Shown piece after piece: positions 25,852-34,722 of a stretch of 64,000 nt of DNA. The notes beneath the pieces are model-generated. The model was not told the origin of the DNA and did no database searches. It saw nothing but the letters and a program-made list of their open reading frames with translations. The first letter of the stretch is position 1; each line of letters opens with the position of its first letter. The stretch is from an uncultured Bacteroides sp. (GTDB lineage: Bacteria; Bacteroidota; Bacteroidia; Bacteroidales; Bacteroidaceae), in contig NZ_URFY01000021.1 in assembly GCF_900547205.1 (NCBI RefSeq), positions 1-64,000 of the forward strand, in the 5' to 3' direction. The position numbers were made by a program, and so were the translations under genes.

Positions 25852-26487
25852 ATGAGCGGTAATTACGTCATTAATATCGGTCGCCAATTAGGTAGCGGCG
25901 GAAAAGAAATAGGAGAGAAGTTAGCTGCCCGCATGGGGATTGACTTCTACGACAAAGAATTGATAAACTTGGCTTCCGAAGAGAGTGGATTGTGCAAGGA
26001 ATTTTTTGAGAAGGCGGATGAAAAAGCTTCGCAGGGCATTATCGGAGGTCTGTTTGGTATGCGGTTTCCATTTATTAGTGAGGGGGCAATGCCGTGCAAC
26101 AATTGTCTCAGCAATGATGCTTTATTTAAAGTGCAGAGTGATGTGATCCGTCGTCTGGCAGCAGAGAAATCTTGCGTATTCGTAGGGCGTTGTGCCGATT
26201 ATATTCTGCGTGAACATCCGCGCTGTGCTAATATCTTTATTTCTTCCTCACAGAAAGATCGTATTGCACGGCTTTGCCAAATGCATCATATAGATGAAGA
26301 TGCAGCTGAAGAAATGATGGAGAAGGCAGATAAAAGACGTTCGGAATACTATAACTATTATAGTTACAAGACATGGGGAGCAGCAGCAACTTATCATTTA
26401 TGCGTGGATTCTTCTTCATTGGGAATTGAAGAAACTGTTCGGTTCGTAGAGGATTTTGTGGTGAAGAAGTTGCAACTAGTATTTTAA
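25852..26487 (+). CDS. Cytidylate kinase-like family protein
   Basis: P-loop kinase-like protein of 211 residues (start MSGNYVINIGRQLGSGGKEIGEKLAARMG). The glycine-rich GRQLGSGGKEIGEKLA replaces the classical Walker A, and FVGRCADYILREHP and SSQKDRIARLCQ follow, as in the family often annotated cytidylate kinase-like (AAK_6). A true cmk is present at 45568-46257, so this paralogue probably has another substrate, which I cannot name. Residues 75-90 contain CNNCLSND, a cysteine pair. It lies between cobU and the AspT-type transporter as a single-gene unit ended by a strong hairpin (26516-26553). Confidence 0.75.
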   Translation: MSGNYVINIGRQLGSGGKEIGEKLAARMGIDFYDKELINLASEESGLCKEFFEKADEKASQGIIGGLFGMRFPFISEGAMPCNNCLSNDALFKVQSDVIRRLAAEKSCVFVGRCADYILREHPRCANIFISSSQKDRIARLCQMHHIDEDAAEEMMEKADKRRSEYYNYYSYKTWGAAATYHLCVDSSSLGIEETVRFVEDFVVKKLQLVF

Positions 26488-26515
26488 GATCAGAGCAATA
26501 AATAATAGAAGTAAT

Positions 26516-26553
26516 AAAGAGGGCTAAGTTCATATAAAAACTTAGCCCTCTTT
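26516..26553. terminator. Bidirectional terminator hairpin
   Basis: AAAGAGGGCTAAGTT (26516-26530) and AACTTAGCCCTCTTT (26539-26553) are exact complements with an 8-base loop. Placed between two converging genes. Confidence 0.8.
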
Positions 26554-26582
26554 ATAAAAAGAAAGGAGATTAATCAGCATAA

Positions 26583-26624
26583 AAAAACAGTGAAGATAGA
26601 AGTTACTCTAAGTCCACTGTTTTT
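26583..26624. terminator. Second stem-loop downstream of the AspT-type transporter
   Basis: AAAAACAGTG (26583-26592) pairs with CACTGTTTTT (26615-26624); both strands give a U-rich 3' side. Likely serves the minus-strand transporter gene. Confidence 0.55.
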
Positions 26625-26644
26625 TAATATATGCTAAGCTTGAT

Positions 26645-28309
26645 TTACATCATCGTCAATAATATCATCTGTCCTGTCAGGATACGGAGGAACATAGACA
26701 ATGGATAAACGGTAGAATATCCTACTGCAGGAGCATCGCCGGATGTTGTTTGATTGGCATAAGCCAATGCCGGAGGGTCCGTATTACTACCGGCTATCAA
26801 ACCCATCAGTGTGAAGTAGTTTACCTTATAATATAGTCTGGCAATAGCACCAATAATGAGCAACGGTATTACGGTAATTAAGAAACCGCAACCTACATAC
26901 AGCAATCCGTCACCTTCAACAACGGTTTGCACAAAATTGGCTCCCGCATCTATACCAACACTGGCAAGGAAGAGAACAATACCAATTTCGCGAAGCATCA
27001 GGTTGGCACTCATCGTAGTGTAAGTCACCAGGTGGAGCTTATGGCCGAAGCGTCCGATAAGGATAGCTACTACCAACGGTCCACCCGCCAAACCTAATTT
27101 CAAAGGAGTTGGCATACCCGGGAATGCGATAGGAAGACTACCCAAAAGGATACCTAAGAAGATACCAACGAAAATGGTGACAATATTCGGCGTATCCAGA
27201 CGTTTCAACTGATTACCCAGTACACCGGCTACGCGGTCTACAGCATCCTGCTGACCTACCACCATCACGCGGTCACCTACTTGCAATATCAGATTCGGGT
27301 CAGCAAACAAGTCCATACCTGAACGATTAACACGAGTCACGTTGACACCAAACATACTGCGGAAGTGCATAGAACCCAGCGTCTTACCGTTAATCTCCGG
27401 TTTAGTAACCAAGATACGGCGTGAAACCATCGGGAGATCTTGTTTCTCCCAATCTAAGGAAACTTCTTTTCCGATAAATACTATAATAGCAGGTGCATCT
27501 TCTTCCGAGCAGACGATGAATAATTGGTCGCCTATATTGAATATCGTTTCATGATTCGGAATACTGACGTGTCCTTCATGACATATACGTGAACATACAA
27601 AATTGCGTCCGAGAAATTCTTTAATTTCAATCAGTGTTTTTCCACTAATAGATTCATTGCGCACTTCAAGGCTCATCATATGGGGCTTGTGTTGCGCATC
27701 TCCGCTTTGCGCCTTTAGGTTTTCTTCTTCCCTAGTTATATTGACACGGAAGATGTAGCGGATAGCAATGATAGAACCAATGATACCTACCACACCGAGC
27801 GGATAAGCACAAGCATAACCCAAGGCAATCTGCGGTCCGTTATAGCTCAGCTGATTCAATGCTTCGTTGGCAGCACCAAGACCGGGAGTGTTCGTCACAG
27901 CTCCGTAGAGGATACCTACCATCATTGGCAATTCCACACGACCGTTCCAGAGGTAGTAAAGCCCCAATGCAACAGCTATATTCAACACTACGATGCCTAC
28001 AGCCAACAGGTTTAGCGTCATTCCCCCTTTTTTGAAAGAAGAGAAGAACGATGGCCCCACCTGAAGACCGATACAGAATACGAACAAAATCAATCCGAAC
28101 TCACGGATGAAATGTAGGATGTGTGTATCGGCTGTGAAGCCGAAATGTCCCATTAGGATGCCAGCAAACAAAACAAATGTGACGCCCAAAGATACTCCGA
28201 ATATCTTTATTTTACCGAGATAAACACCTACCGCCACTACAAACGCGTAGAGGAATACGATATGTGCTACGGAACTGGGGTCCCACAATAAACTTTGTAA
28301 CCAATCCAT
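26645..28309 (-). CDS. Putative transporter of the aspartate:alanine exchanger family (AspT/YidE)
   Basis: Inner-membrane secondary transporter of 554 residues with the family's two-block layout: five or six hydrophobic helices (about 1-175, including GAVTNTPGLGAANEALNQL), two TrkA-C/RCK-C domains in tandem (about 205-375, LIEIKEFLGRNFVCSRICHEG and INGKTLGSMHFRSMFGVNVTRVNR), then a second block (about 385-554) with LIAGSNTDPPALAYANQ. The repeated small-residue and Pro motifs in the two halves are typical. Substrate unknown; aspartate/alanine or dicarboxylate exchange is only a family guess. Single gene with its own promoter box at 28353-28360. Confidence 0.87.
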   Translation of the reverse strand: MDWLQSLLWDPSSVAHIVFLYAFVVAVGVYLGKIKIFGVSLGVTFVLFAGILMGHFGFTADTHILHFIREFGLILFVFCIGLQVGPSFFSSFKKGGMTLNLLAVGIVVLNIAVALGLYYLWNGRVELPMMVGILYGAVTNTPGLGAANEALNQLSYNGPQIALGYACAYPLGVVGIIGSIIAIRYIFRVNITREEENLKAQSGDAQHKPHMMSLEVRNESISGKTLIEIKEFLGRNFVCSRICHEGHVSIPNHETIFNIGDQLFIVCSEEDAPAIIVFIGKEVSLDWEKQDLPMVSRRILVTKPEINGKTLGSMHFRSMFGVNVTRVNRSGMDLFADPNLILQVGDRVMVVGQQDAVDRVAGVLGNQLKRLDTPNIVTIFVGIFLGILLGSLPIAFPGMPTPLKLGLAGGPLVVAILIGRFGHKLHLVTYTTMSANLMLREIGIVLFLASVGIDAGANFVQTVVEGDGLLYVGCGFLITVIPLLIIGAIARLYYKVNYFTLMGLIAGSNTDPPALAYANQTTSGDAPAVGYSTVYPLSMFLRILTGQMILLTMM

Positions 28310-28352
28310 AATATTAATAGTAGTTTTTATAATGTATTTCTAAAAACGAGTG

Positions 28353-28360
28353 CAAAATTA
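28353..28360 (-). promoter_or_regulatory. -7 promoter box of the AspT-type transporter
   Basis: Minus strand reads TAATTTTG, a perfect TAnnTTTG match 43 bases before the start codon. Confidence 0.5.
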
Positions 28361-28491
28361 CTCATAACATTGGAGCTAATCAAATAAATGTAGAACTAAA
28401 AATGAGGAATGGAGAATTTCTATGCAAAGTATATACAGTGTCAGGCTGTGCGAATTTTCTCTAAAAAAGAGATTCGTTTAAACTTATTAAT

Positions 28492-28499
28492 TATATTTG
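28492..28499 (+). promoter_or_regulatory. -7 promoter box of mutA-mutB
   Basis: TATATTTG matches TAnnTTTG; the leader to mutA would be about 75 bases. No B12 box is visible in the 269-base gap before mutA, so the mutase itself does not appear to be riboswitch-controlled. Confidence 0.55.
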
Positions 28500-28578
28500 C
28501 AAGTCCAACAACGGGCATTTACAAAGAAACAGATAAAAATAAAGACAATATTAATCTTGTTTTAATTTTCGATAAACT

Positions 28579-30480
28579 ATGGCAGACAAAAAAGAAAAAC
28601 TCTTCTCAGACTTTTCTCCCGTCTCCACCGAGCAATGGATGGAGAAGGTTACAGCCGATTTGAAAGGCGCTGATTTTGAGAAGAAACTCGTTTGGAAGAC
28701 AAACGAAGGATTCAAAGTGAAACCTTTCTACCGGATGGAAGATTTGGAAGGTTTGAAAACAACCGATGCACTTCCCGGAGAATTTCCTTATCTGAGAGGA
28801 ACTAAGAAGGACAACAATGAGTGGCTGGTTCGCCAGGAAATCAAAGTTGACTGTCCGAAGGAAGCCAATGCGAAAGCACTCGACATCCTGAACAAGGGCA
28901 TTGACTCTCTCTCTTTCCACGTGAAAGCGAAAGAACTTAATGCGGAATACTTAGAAACTTTGCTGAATGATATTCAGGCTGAGTGTGTAGAACTAAACTT
29001 CTCTACTTGCCAGGGGCATGTCATCGAACTGGCTAATTTACTGGTAGCTTATTTCCAAAAGAAAGACTATGATGTGAAGAAACTGAGAGGTTCCATCAAC
29101 TACGACTTCTTTAACAAAATGCTGACCCGTGGCAAAGAAAAGGGGGATATGGTGCAGACTACCAAAGCTTTGATTGAAGCTATCCAACCACTTCCTTTTT
29201 ATCGCGTGCTGAATGTTAATGCACTCACACTCAATAATGCCGGAGCCTATATTTCTCAAGAATTGGGCTATGCATTGGCTTGGGGTAACGAATACATGAG
29301 CCAACTGACAGATGCCGGTATTCCTGCTGCTGTGGTTGCTAAGAAGATTAAATTCAACTTCGGAATCAGTTCCAATTACTTCCTCGAAATAGCGAAGTTC
29401 CGTGCCGCACGTTTGTTGTGGGCGAACATCGTAGCTTCTTACCATCCTGAATGTTTGCGTGATTGTGATAATAAGGGTGCTAACGGTGAATGTCGTTGCG
29501 CTGCAAAAATGGCTATTCATGCCGAGACATCTACTTTCAATCTCACCTTGTTTGATGCACACGTAAATTTGCTTCGTACACAGACTGAAGCTATGAGTGC
29601 CGCATTGGCAGGTGTCGATTCGATGACAGTGGTTCCGTTCGACAAGACATATGGAACTCCCGACGAACTCTCTGAGCGTCTGGCTCGTAACCAACAACTG
29701 TTGTTGAAAGAAGAATCTCATTTTGATAAAGTAATTGACCCGGCTGCCGGTTCCTATTATATAGAGAATCTGACTGTTTCAATTGCTAAGCAGGCATGGG
29801 AGTTATTCCTGTCTATTGAAGAAGAGGGTGGTTTCTATGCAGCGTTGAAGAAAGGACTAGTTCAGACAGTGGTGAATGAAACGAATAAAGCCCGCCATAA
29901 AGCTGTTGCTCAACGTCGCGAAATTTTGCTGGGTACTAACCAATTTCCTAACTTCAACGAAAAAGCCGGAGACAAGAAACCTTTGGAAGCAAAATGCTGC
30001 TGTGGAGGTGATACTCATACTTGCGAGAAGGATGTGGATACTTTGGTATTCGATCGTGCTGCCAGTGGATTTGAAGCACTGCGTCTTGAAACAGAAGCTT
30101 CCGGCAAACGTCCGAAAGCATTTATGCTAACTATCGGTAATCTAGCAATGCGCCAGGCTCGTGCACAGTACTCATGCAACTTCTTGGCTTGTGCAGGTTA
30201 TGAGGTTGTAGACAATCTTGGATTTGAAACGGTGGAAGCCGGAGTAGAAGCTGCTATGGCTGCTAAAGCGGATATTGTAGTTCTTTGTTCAAGTGATGAT
30301 GAATATGCTGAATATGCTGTTCCTGCTTTCAAGGCATTGAACGGTCGTGCTATGTTCATCGTTGCAGGTGCTCCTGCTTGTATGGACGAATTGAAAGCCG
30401 CAGGTATCGAGAACTTCATCCATGTTCGTGTCAACGTTTTGGATACCTTGAAAGAGTTTAACGCTAAACTATTGAAGTAA
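28579..30480 (+). CDS. mutA: Methylmalonyl-CoA mutase, small (beta) subunit
   Basis: Non-catalytic partner of MutB in the B12-dependent isomerisation linking succinyl-CoA and (R)-methylmalonyl-CoA on the route from succinate to propionate. 633 residues: TIM-barrel-like N-terminal part and a C-terminal Rossmann-type domain (about 510-633) that lacks the DxHxxG cobalamin motif, as expected for this subunit. Odd: two cysteine clusters, Cys292/Cys296/Cys305/Cys307 (CLRDCDNKGANGECRC) and Cys473-475 with His480 and Cys482 (CCCGGDTHTC), between the domains and within the barrel. Whether these are usual in Bacteroidales MutA I cannot verify here. One base separates it from mutB. Confidence 0.94.
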   Translation: MADKKEKLFSDFSPVSTEQWMEKVTADLKGADFEKKLVWKTNEGFKVKPFYRMEDLEGLKTTDALPGEFPYLRGTKKDNNEWLVRQEIKVDCPKEANAKALDILNKGIDSLSFHVKAKELNAEYLETLLNDIQAECVELNFSTCQGHVIELANLLVAYFQKKDYDVKKLRGSINYDFFNKMLTRGKEKGDMVQTTKALIEAIQPLPFYRVLNVNALTLNNAGAYISQELGYALAWGNEYMSQLTDAGIPAAVVAKKIKFNFGISSNYFLEIAKFRAARLLWANIVASYHPECLRDCDNKGANGECRCAAKMAIHAETSTFNLTLFDAHVNLLRTQTEAMSAALAGVDSMTVVPFDKTYGTPDELSERLARNQQLLLKEESHFDKVIDPAAGSYYIENLTVSIAKQAWELFLSIEEEGGFYAALKKGLVQTVVNETNKARHKAVAQRREILLGTNQFPNFNEKAGDKKPLEAKCCCGGDTHTCEKDVDTLVFDRAASGFEALRLETEASGKRPKAFMLTIGNLAMRQARAQYSCNFLACAGYEVVDNLGFETVEAGVEAAMAAKADIVVLCSSDDEYAEYAVPAFKALNGRAMFIVAGAPACMDELKAAGIENFIHVRVNVLDTLKEFNAKLLK

Positions 30481-30481
30481 G

Positions 30482-32629
30482 ATGAGAAAAGATTTTAAAA
30501 ACATTGATATATATGCTGCATTTCAGCCCGCTAACGGTACTGAATGGCAGAAGGCTAACGGTATCTCCGCTGACTGGAAAACGCCAGAACACATTGATGT
30601 GAAGCCTGTTTATACAAAAGAAGACCTCGAAGGAATGGAACACCTTGGCTATGCTGCCGGACTTCCTCCTTATCTGCGCGGTCCGTATTCAGTAATGTAT
30701 ACCCTTCGTCCCTGGACCATCCGTCAGTATGCCGGATTCTCTACTGCTGAAGAATCCAATGCTTTCTATCGCCGTAACTTGGCTTCCGGTCAGAAAGGTT
30801 TGTCAGTAGCATTCGACTTGGCTACTCACCGTGGCTACGACCCCGACCACGAACGTGTAGTTGGTGACGTTGGTAAAGCGGGTGTATCTATCTGTTCTTT
30901 GGAGAATATGAAGGTATTGTTCGACGGTATTCCTTTGAACAAGATGTCTGTATCCATGACAATGAACGGTGCGGTGCTTCCTATTATGGCATTTTATATT
31001 AATGCCGGTCTGGAACAAGGTGCTAAGTTGGAAGAAATGGCAGGTACAATCCAAAACGATATTCTGAAAGAATTCATGGTGCGTAATACCTATATATATC
31101 CGCCGGCATTCTCGATGAAGATTATTTCGGATATCTTCGAATATACATCTCAGAAGATGCCTAAGTTCAACTCAATCTCTATCTCCGGCTACCATATGCA
31201 GGAAGCGGGTGCCACAGCAGATATTGAATTGGCTTATACGCTTGCTGACGGATTGGAATACCTCCGTGCCGGAACTGCTGCGGGCATCGATATCGATGCA
31301 TTTGCACCACGTTTGTCTTTCTTCTGGGCGATTGGTACAAACCATTTTATGGAGATTGCCAAAATGCGTGCTGCTCGTATGCTTTGGGCGAAGATTGTGA
31401 AGCAATTCAATCCGAAGAATCCCAAATCATTGGCATTGCGTACTCACTCACAAACATCCGGTTGGTCACTGACTGAGCAAGATCCGTTTAATAACGTAGG
31501 ACGTACTTGTATCGAAGCAATGGCTGCCGCACTGGGTCATACTCAATCTTTGCATACCAATGCACTGGATGAGGCTATTGCCCTTCCGACAGATTTCTCT
31601 GCCCGTATCGCACGTAACACTCAGATTTATATTCAGGAAGAAACTTACATCTGCAAGAACGTTGATCCATGGGGTGGTTCTTACTATGTAGAGTCTCTGA
31701 CTTACGAACTGGCTCACAAGGCTTGGGAACTTATTGAAGAAGTAGAAAAACTGGGTGGTATGGCAAAAGCCATCGAAACAGGTATTCCTAAAATGCGTAT
31801 CGAAGAAGCTGCCGCACGTACACAAGCTCGCATTGACAGCGGTCAGCAGACTATTGTTGGTGTCAATAAGTATCGTCTGGATAAAGAAGCTCCGATTGAT
31901 ATTCTTGAAATTGATAACACAGCAGTTCGTCTGGAACAGATTGATAACCTGAAACGTCTGAAAGAAGGACGCAATCAGGCTGAAGTAGACAAAGCATTGG
32001 CAGCTATCACCGAATGTGTGAAGACCGGTAAGGGCAATTTGCTCGAACTGGCTGTGGAAGCTGCTCGTGTTCGTGCTACATTGGGCGAAATCTCGTATGC
32101 TTGCGAACAGATTGTAGGACGTTATAAAGCAATAATTAGAACTATATCAGGCGTGTATTCATCAGAAAGTAAAAACGACGGCGACTTCAAGCGTGCTTGT
32201 GAATTGGCTGAGAAGTTTGCGAAGAAAGAGGGACGTCAACCTCGTATCATGGTTGCGAAAATGGGACAGGACGGTCACGACCGTGGTGCGAAAGTAGTTG
32301 CAACGGGTTATGCAGACTGTGGTTTCGATGTGGATATGGGACCGTTATTCCAGACTCCGGCTGAGGCTGCCCGTGAAGCTGTGGAAAATGATGTTCACGT
32401 AGTGGGTGTTTCTTCATTAGCTGCCGGACATAAGACATTGGTTCCGCAGATTATCGAAGAACTGAAGAAGTTGGGTCGTGAAGATATTGTGGTTATTGCT
32501 GGCGGTGTTATTCCTGCACAAGACTATGACTTCTTGTATAAAGCAGGTGTAGCTGCTATCTTCGGTCCCGGTACTCCGGTAGCGAAAGCTGCTTGTCAGA
32601 TTTTGGAGATTCTGATGGATGAAGAGTAA
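30482..32629 (+). CDS. mutB: Methylmalonyl-CoA mutase, large (alpha, catalytic) subunit
   Basis: Adenosylcobalamin-dependent radical enzyme of 715 residues. The barrel has YMRGPYSTMY-like sequence as LRGPYSVMYTLRPWTIRQYAGFSTAEESN, then SVSMTMNGAVLPIMAFYINAGLEQG and the substrate-channel region RTHSQTSGWSLTEQDPFNN. The C-terminal cobalamin domain carries Asp597-x-His599-x-x-Gly602 (GQDGHDRGAKV), giving the lower axial histidine, and VVGVSSLAAGHKTLVPQ. Follows mutA by one base; a strong terminator follows. It should depend on adenosylcobalamin from the cobalamin genes upstream or on imported corrinoid. Confidence 0.97.
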   Translation: MRKDFKNIDIYAAFQPANGTEWQKANGISADWKTPEHIDVKPVYTKEDLEGMEHLGYAAGLPPYLRGPYSVMYTLRPWTIRQYAGFSTAEESNAFYRRNLASGQKGLSVAFDLATHRGYDPDHERVVGDVGKAGVSICSLENMKVLFDGIPLNKMSVSMTMNGAVLPIMAFYINAGLEQGAKLEEMAGTIQNDILKEFMVRNTYIYPPAFSMKIISDIFEYTSQKMPKFNSISISGYHMQEAGATADIELAYTLADGLEYLRAGTAAGIDIDAFAPRLSFFWAIGTNHFMEIAKMRAARMLWAKIVKQFNPKNPKSLALRTHSQTSGWSLTEQDPFNNVGRTCIEAMAAALGHTQSLHTNALDEAIALPTDFSARIARNTQIYIQEETYICKNVDPWGGSYYVESLTYELAHKAWELIEEVEKLGGMAKAIETGIPKMRIEEAAARTQARIDSGQQTIVGVNKYRLDKEAPIDILEIDNTAVRLEQIDNLKRLKEGRNQAEVDKALAAITECVKTGKGNLLELAVEAARVRATLGEISYACEQIVGRYKAIIRTISGVYSSESKNDGDFKRACELAEKFAKKEGRQPRIMVAKMGQDGHDRGAKVVATGYADCGFDVDMGPLFQTPAEAAREAVENDVHVVGVSSLAAGHKTLVPQIIEELKKLGREDIVVIAGGVIPAQDYDFLYKAGVAAIFGPGTPVAKAACQILEILMDEE

Positions 32630-32666
32630 ATACAGAAAGCCATCGGTTATTCTGATATAATAAAAG

Positions 32667-32703
32667 AAAAAGAGGCATCTCATTAACGGGATTGCCTCTT
32701 TTT
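32667..32703 (+). terminator. Terminator of mutA-mutB
   Basis: AAAAAGAGGCA (32667-32677) pairs with TGCCTCTTTTT (32693-32703), followed by more T residues. The A-rich 5' arm would make it work in both directions. Confidence 0.85.
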
Positions 32704-32740
32704 TTATGTGATAATCTGTAGAGTGATTGCTAGCATTAAT

Positions 32741-33105
32741 ATCACTAAGTTCTACTTGAACTTAGGTGTAGGCACAAAATAACAAAGTAAGGTATCCAAA
32801 ATATAGTCCAATTACCTATATAAGCACTTTTATGACGTTCGTTTTTCATGTATATTCGATTATATAACTATATATTTTAATAATAACCTTCGCAAATATA
32901 TTGAATTTTATTTTATTATCCTATATAATTAATTATTTTATTTATTTTATTTTCTCTTTTCGCGTTCTTTTCTAAGAAAATGCTTCCAAATGCAGTCTAA
33001 AATAAGACTCAAAGCAATAGAACTGTTCAATAGTCAAGTTGTAGATAGTCTATTCCTTCTTTTTTTAGCCTATCACTAAGTTCAAGTAGAACTTAGTGAT
33101 AGGCT
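32741..33105. repeat. Two copies of one palindrome bounding an AT-rich, gene-free stretch
   Basis: The right copy (33067-33105) is perfect: AGCCTATCACTAAGTTC, loop AAGTA, then its exact complement (17 bp arms). The left copy (32741-32773) is a looser palindrome whose core CACTAAGTTCTACTTGAAC and following CTTAG is the exact reverse complement of the right core. The roughly 300 bases between are very AT-rich with no credible gene. The right copy may be a terminator, but the pairing suggests a mobile-element remnant or paired binding sites. Confidence 0.65.
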
Positions 33106-33420
33106 TTATATAATCAGCTAATTTATTAACTAACCTAAAAATGCTTATGAAAGGAAAGCCACCACTTATTTAATTAAATTATGGACTTTCAAAATGGAAG
33201 TCTAAACACAAAAGCGGACTATTAATATTCCAATAGGATATTAAAAAAGCTACCCTAAAAAGAATTGATGCCATTGAAATTCCAAAAACAAGTGGCAATC
33301 AATTAAGAGTTAACCTTTGGTCCCATTTAAAAAGTTTATTTATTGGCTTATGTTCTTATTGAGACAATAGCTGAAAACCAATTAAATAGGATCATTTATT
33401 TAATAAATGAAATAATTGTA
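33106..33420. other. AT-rich leader before the SusC/SusD-type operon, no gene seen
   Basis: About 315 bases with only short interrupted reading frames in all directions. I find no perfect TAnnTTTG box; AACCTTTG near 33312-33319 is the closest. The operon promoter is therefore not located, and an alternative (for example ECF) sigma factor could be used. A fragment of a decayed gene cannot be excluded. Confidence 0.4.
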
Positions 33421-34701
33421 ATGAGAAAAACAACTTTAACAGCTCTATTATTTACATTGCTGATTACCATCTTCTCAGCATGTAAAAGTGACTCAGATGA
33501 AGGAAGCACATCAGGTAAACCTTACGATCCCAATCAACCGATTAAACTTACGTCTTTTTACCCTGAGAATGGGGGAATGGCTACCAAAGTTATTATTAAC
33601 GGAGAGAATTTCGGAACCGATCTTTCACAGATAAAAGTCTTTTATAATGAAAAACAAGCAGCAGTTGTACGTTCAATCGGTAGTAAAATCTATGTTATTA
33701 CCCCTCGTCAACCGGGAGATGATTGTACAATTACAGTAGAAGTCGGTGACGATAAAGCTAGTTTTGAACAGCAATTTAAATATAAAACCCAAGTTACTGT
33801 AAGTACTATTACGGGAACACCACGTGATGAGAATAATAATGTAGACGGAACTTTGGCGGCCGCCCAGTTTGGATTGACACACTTTGTATGTGTAGACCGC
33901 GAAAAGAATATATTTGTTTGCGAAAGGTCCTCTTATCGTTTACGGCAAATCAATGAACTGCAGAATATGGTAACTACATTGGCTACTGGTATTACCGCCC
34001 CATTTATTCCGATGGTTGAGACGGAAGGACAAAAAGTGTTTTTACCACTTTGGGTAGCCGGAGGTAATCTTCTGCAATTCGACCCTGAAACGCAATGGGC
34101 AAAAAAACAAGTAAAACCACAAAATGTTACTCTTGACGAATATATATCGGCAGCAGTTAATCCGGAAGATCAATTGGTATATATAAAAGCTAAAAATGGA
34201 AACTTAGCGAAAATGGACCCAAAAACTAAAGAGGCAGAATTAGTTGCCACTGGCTTGGATCCAGGTTGGTCCTATGAGGCAATTAGTTGTTTCGACAGTC
34301 TCGATCCGGATGTGTTGTATATCTGTTATCGGGGTAAACATTGCATTTACCGCTATTATCTTTCTACAGGAGTTTATGAATTGTTTGCAGGTGCCAGAGA
34401 AGATCCTGGATATGAGGATGGTAAACGCCTGAATGCTCGATTTAATTTCCCTTCACAGATATGTTTTGATTTGGATGGAATCATGTATATCGCTGACTCT
34501 TACAATCACTGTATCCGCTCAATAGATCGGGATGGAGTAGTTAACACAGTAATTGGTGTTCCCGGAAGAGCGGGATATACAGACGGTACGCCGGACGATG
34601 CTCTTTTTAACGAGCCGTGGGGAGTAGCTGTGGATGAAGAAGGTACCATTTACATTGCCGACACTAAAAATAAGTGTGTTAGAAAACTTGCTATTCAGTA
34701 A
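33421..34701 (+). CDS. IPT/TIG and NHL-repeat lipoprotein, probable surface glycan- or ligand-binding protein
   Basis: 426-residue lipoprotein: signal peptide ending FSA-Cys21, followed by the acidic KSDSDEG that fits the Bacteroides surface-export signal. Residues about 38-115 form an IPT/TIG domain (LTSFYPENGGMATKVIINGENFG), and about 125-426 form NHL/beta-propeller repeats, e.g. CFDLDGIMYIADSYNHCIRSID and VDEEGTIYIADTKNKCVRKL. I start at 33421 (MRKTTL) because the longer 5' extension would hide the signal peptide. It comes first before susC and susD, so it likely sits on the surface with them. The ligand is unknown. Confidence 0.82.
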   Translation: MRKTTLTALLFTLLITIFSACKSDSDEGSTSGKPYDPNQPIKLTSFYPENGGMATKVIINGENFGTDLSQIKVFYNEKQAAVVRSIGSKIYVITPRQPGDDCTITVEVGDDKASFEQQFKYKTQVTVSTITGTPRDENNNVDGTLAAAQFGLTHFVCVDREKNIFVCERSSYRLRQINELQNMVTTLATGITAPFIPMVETEGQKVFLPLWVAGGNLLQFDPETQWAKKQVKPQNVTLDEYISAAVNPEDQLVYIKAKNGNLAKMDPKTKEAELVATGLDPGWSYEAISCFDSLDPDVLYICYRGKHCIYRYYLSTGVYELFAGAREDPGYEDGKRLNARFNFPSQICFDLDGIMYIADSYNHCIRSIDRDGVVNTVIGVPGRAGYTDGTPDDALFNEPWGVAVDEEGTIYIADTKNKCVRKLAIQ

Positions 34702-34722
34702 CCTGTTTATCATTAATTCAAC

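Noticed and set aside
25852..26487. Naming the P-loop protein after cobU as a second cytidylate kinase gene (cmk)
   Set aside because: A standard cmk is at 45568-46257, and this protein belongs to the broader cytidylate-kinase-like family with unknown substrate.
28409..28663. A plus-strand frame of 84 codons overlapping the start of mutA
   Set aside because: It contains the mutA promoter box and runs into mutA in another frame; composition is not protein-like.
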